34,048 nucleotides of DNA from Xanthoparmelia taractica (Eukaryota; Ascomycota; Lecanoromycetes; Lecanorales; Parmeliaceae). Position numbers and translations under genes: made by a program. Shown piece after piece: positions 30,630 through 34,048 of the stretch (within the stretch, counting starts at the first letter, position 1; every line of letters starts with the position of its first letter). The stretch covers positions 1 to 34,048 of the forward strand of contig JANQBS010000358.1 in the NCBI GenBank assembly GCA_033085395.1. The letters are read 5' to 3'. A model generated the notes under the pieces. It worked only from the letters and a program-made list of their open reading frames with translations. It was not told the DNA's origin and searched no databases.

Positions 30630-32250
30630 TAAATTATAGAATAAACGACTTATTCTTCTAATATAGACTCTATTCTATCTAATTCTTTATGAAACCGCTT
30701 TAAATAGTTCCCTTTGCGACATAAGAAGACTTTACACACAGCGTATCCCCTATAAGTCCCTATGAAAGCACCTCTATTCCCACTAATCTCTCTATCAAAA
30801 CCCCTTTCTCGAATATCTCGACGATATATAAGACACGTACGAATAGTATCTAAGTTCTACCAGTTATAATTATCTCGTAAGTTCTTTAATTAAGCGATAA
30901 TTAATAATAAGACTCGAAATCGATAGTTCACATCCCTTTATTTAAATAAATTTACAATCACTTACTCGAGAAACTTCTGATGCTCTTATCGCTATTAGGC
31001 AACTAATTTACATAACTTGAAAGTATTCACGAGATATTTATTCAATAGTCAATTGAATAGAGATATTTAGTTTCGATTGCAAGCTCGTTGAGATATATAT
31101 GTAATTATCAAAATATTAAATCGATTTACTTTCTCTATATGCTTATTATAATTATAAAAAAGCTTAGAAATCTTAAACTTCTTCTCTTAAATATTCTTTC
31201 TATTCTCCTTAAAAGTAAATAAAATAAAATAAGTATTTATACTTATTTTACTAAAACACTTTCTTTTTTTAGAGAGAATATTATTAATCTCTTAAACATT
31301 ATATGTAGTAGTAAATGCAAGAACGAGATTATTATCTTGTTAGATCACGTAAAGAACGTTATCTTGAATCACGGTAGCAAGAACCCCGTAGAGAATATTC
31401 TTAGCAAATATCTATTTTATCTCAAGAAGTAGTTTTAAGAGATTTGTTCGATTAATCTTTATAGTCTTATATATAGTAATTCCCCTATCTCTTAAAGCTA
31501 CTATTAGCTCAATATAAGTGAAATAGTTATTTATAAAGAGAATAGTCTTACTTAAAAGCGTATTCGTAACTAATTTAAATATTATAGCTAATATTTCTCT
31601 AAGTACTTTAATTTTTAATCTAACTTTAAGTTTCTACACTAAGAAATAAAACGAGAAATTATAGAGATATTTCTCGTCCTCAATAGCAAATAGCTTATAT
31701 CTTAGCGAAATTAACTTATTTTAAGCTATTATCGAAAGAGATATACGTTCTTCTATCTTAATTATATATTTATTAATAATTATATAAAAGCTTAATATAC
31801 GAATTTTTCTTTAATTCTTTCGAATCTCGTTAATAAATAAAAGAAGTTTCTTATATCACACTAGTTGCTTATATCGACCCTAATTAATAGTAAAAGAATT
31901 CTCTTACTTAGAATTAGAATAGTGTATATACTTACGAAGAAGAATATAGCGATCTCGAGTTATTTTCTTAACAATTATTAAAGCAATTAAAGTAATGTCG
32001 TTAGTTCTCCAGTAGTTATAAATTATTAGAAAGTAAAAGATTTCTATATAGATTGTAATAGCGATAAAGACCTTAAATTCTAACATCGTTATTAAGTACT
32101 AGTAAAACTCTCGACTACTCTAAATAGAGATATATAAATTCATATTATCTCGAAGTATTTCTTAGATAGTAGTAGTTCATATAAGATCAAACGTAATAAA
32201 GAAAGTAACTTCTAGATCATCTAGAAGATAACTAATAGCTACGCGATACT
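30630..32250 (-). pseudogene. RIP-decayed piggyBac-like transposase
   Basis: On the minus strand, segments of a PGBD/piggyBac transposase (DDE_Tnp_1_7 type) are readable in order from high to low coordinates. FKVFIAITIYIEIFYF and YWRTNDIT...KITRDRYILLRKYIHYSNS lie in 31904-32086. LFINNYFTYIELIVALRDRGI follows at about 31450-31550. Then comes GVLATVIQDNVLYVI-stop-QDNNLVLAFTTTYN (about 31310-31390). A terminal Cys-bearing AVCKVFLCRKGNYLKRFHK lies near 30690-30750. Stops, many where W or Q codons would be expected, and frame changes make it non-functional. The TTAA target and element ends were not located. The remnant lies between two inverted copies of the 276-bp MITE. The family call rests on remembered motifs, not a search. 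Confidence 0.7.
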
Positions 32251-32693
32251 TAATTGTTATTAATTAATAGTTTAAGAGTGATGAAATACGCTCGAGAAGA
32301 TTATCACGTTTTTCAAGAAAATCCTTTCTCTCTCTGACTTTGGTAATCTTTTTCTACTATTTTAAGACCTAATCTAATTCGTTCTTATTAGGGATAGATA
32401 AGATAGCAACTTGAGTTATATTGAACTATATTTAATAAAGTTGTTGAATAATTAAGATATAAGTATCTTTTTTTATAGGGGAGAAATCTCGGCTAAATTT
32501 GTTGCAATTTCTCCAACGGTTGTCGAATACCCTTATCGTTAACTTATAGATATAGCTCTCTCTTATCCTTAACATCTGCAAATCTAAAAAGTTTATTTCC
32601 GCACGAATTCCGTAGGGTTCGCACGATCAGCACGATCCAGCCTAATTAGCCTTATTCGCCCATGTCGGCAAATTCCAGTCGAGTTAGCAACTA

Positions 32694-32770
32694 CAGTTAA
32701 CTTTCGATATAACGAAACGAAGAAATCTAATGCAGTAGTTCGTTATAACGAATATTCCTTTATATCGAAT
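32694..32770 (+). mobile_element. Pogo-like terminal repeat, interrupted by a MITE
   Basis: After a TA dinucleotide (32692-32693) the sequence begins CAGTTAACTTTCGATATAAC. It continues with TTCGTTATAACGAAT and TTTATATCGAAT, the pattern of internally repetitive TCGATATAACGAA ends seen in pogo/Tigger elements. It stops at the 276-bp MITE starting at 32771, so the pogo-like element was probably split by that insertion, with its body continuing to the right of 33046. No transposase was recognised. Confidence 0.5.
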
Positions 32771-33046
32771 TACGGGTCGGAAAGGTGTGGTATATTTGAT
32801 AATATGGAACTAGTTTTTCGAATATTATATCAGAAGATATGGAATATCCTATACTTTCATTGAGTTTTTAATAAATATATTACGTGATATTTTTTTATAT
32901 TCGAAAAATACGTAAAAAGCTTAAGCGAACGCTTATATAATTATAAAATTCTATAAATAGAATAAAAAGATATAATTTTTTAAAAAAAGTTGAAAAAAAG
33001 TTAAAAACGACTATATTCAATAGATACCACACCTTTTCGACTCGTA
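32771..33046 (-). mobile_element. 276-bp hAT-like MITE, inverted copy
   Basis: The third full copy, exactly 276 bp, is in the opposite orientation to the other two. Its left end is unmutated (TACGGGTCGG) and its right end carries transitions (CGACTCGTA). The flanking octamers (TATCGAAT and ATAAAGAT) do not match, so the target duplication has been lost, mutated or separated by rearrangement. Internal differences from the 14261 copy are mostly C-to-T and G-to-A, as expected under RIP. Confidence 0.85.
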
Positions 33047-34048
33047 ATAAAGATTAATCTTCTACTACTTTACGTTCGCTTCTCTTCTCTTAATTAAAGA
33101 ATAATTAATAAATAGAATTTTAATAAAAAAGAATTAATTTCTTACTTAAATTAATTTAGAGAGTACTTTATTATTATTAATAATATAATTAATATTAGAA
33201 ATTTTCTCTATCTAATAATTTCGAATTTTTTAATTAGTTTATCTAGCTTCAAGTAATATATTAAGATCTCTTTCTAAGTTTAGTGTATTTTATTCGTAGC
33301 TATTCTATTAATATTATATATAAGAAATTATTATTAAGACTCGAAAGATTGAAGGCGAATAGCTTTTTTAATTATTATATAATCGCTTAGCCTATAAGAA
33401 ATATCGCTTATAAATTATAGCTTTATTAGATACGACTAAGATATCTCTAGTCACACGTGCTATTAATAAAATCTAAGACTTTAAGCTTTTTTATTAATTA
33501 AGAATTAATAGACTCTTAAGATAAATAAAAGATGCTTAATTAAGATTAGAAATTTAAGTTATAGCTAGAATAACAAATAGAATATTAATCTTCTCTTTTA
33601 TATTACTGAAATTAATTATTATTCGATACTTCTATCGTTTTTTCAATCTTATTAATAATATTATTAAGCGACTTTACGTGACTTCTTGCTTATTTAGCCC
33701 TTTATATTTAATTATTAATATTAAGATATTAATAATTTCGATACGTTTATTTGAGCGTATTTTAGTATATCTCTATCTAGAATATTTAATTAGACTTAAC
33801 TTTTTAATTCGATTCTTTTAGTATTATATTCTCGTAACTTGAATATAAAAGTGTTATCTATTTATAAAAATATCTTATACTTGATTGAATCTCGCTATAA
33901 TAGATAGTTAACTTCTCACGAGCCGTCTTTAAAGTCTCGCAAAGTTCGACTTTTTATAAAACTCGCTTACGTCTTAGCTTTCGAATCTTCTTCTTAATAT
34001 AATCAAATAATCTATTATAAATATTAAATATATAATAAATTATTAATT
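33047..34048. other. AT-rich, RIP-like sequence to window end
   Basis: The sequence is TA-rich with stops in every frame and no supported gene. By position it may be the body of the pogo-like element whose terminal repeat lies at 32694-32770, but I could not read a transposase in it. Confidence 0.5.

Noticed and set aside
30292..33046. The two inverted 276-bp copies as long terminal inverted repeats of one transposon
   Set aside because: The left copy is flanked on both its sides by an 8-bp duplication, showing independent insertion, and the outer flanks of the pair do not match.
1..34048. CRISPR arrays, bacterial operons, replication origins or rRNA/tRNA genes
   Set aside because: Nothing with regular spacer-repeat structure or recognisable RNA gene structure was seen, and the intron-rich genes show a fungal nuclear genome.

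Overview
The window looks like nuclear DNA of a filamentous ascomycete (Pezizomycotina; the families would fit Leotiomycetes, but the class is inference). Genes carry several short introns (45-119 nt) with GTRNGT donors, CTAAC/CTGAC-like branch sites and YAG acceptors. The products are typical fungal families. Gene islands of balanced base composition alternate with strongly AT/TA-rich blocks in which transposon proteins are still readable but full of stops, the signature expected of repeat-induced point mutation (RIP).

Layout. 1-1500: RIP-like block with the right end of a 276-bp hAT-like MITE and a 140-bp solo LTR. 2627-6510: a five-exon, GPI-anchored, repeat-bearing cell-surface protein. 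6938-7785: a decayed cytochrome P450, followed by a TA-flanked MITE (7851-8158). 8899-11243 and 11372-13098: two convergent GMC oxidoreductases; the first has two single-base frameshifts, the second looks intact but lacks the usual second catalytic His/Asn. 13320-17200: a second RIP-like block with a 228-bp solo LTR, a full MITE and a decayed DIRS-like reverse transcriptase. 18258-19339: a secreted Cys-containing protein (minus). 20477-23689: a six-exon conserved fungal protein with a Cys-pair domain and a Gly/Cys-rich tail. 24199-25156: a zinc-binding F-box protein (minus). 25287-25812: a small four-helix membrane protein (minus). 26214-27850: a GRDP/DUF1399-type protein. 27898-29521: a class 3 lipase-like gene (minus) with one frameshift. 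29745-34048: a third RIP-like block, a TE nest with a TA-flanked MITE, two inverted copies of the 276-bp MITE around a decayed piggyBac-like transposase, and a pogo-like terminal repeat.

No operon logic applies. The oxidative genes (P450 and two GMC enzymes) are neighbours but show no backbone synthase and two of the three are broken, so I do not call a metabolite cluster. The 20-30 kb island is gene-dense, with convergent 3' ends (47 bp between the GRDP and lipase genes) and a 401-bp divergent promoter between the membrane protein and GRDP genes. All exon structures were inferred by eye from splice signals, reading-frame continuity and remembered family patterns; no search or alignment was run.
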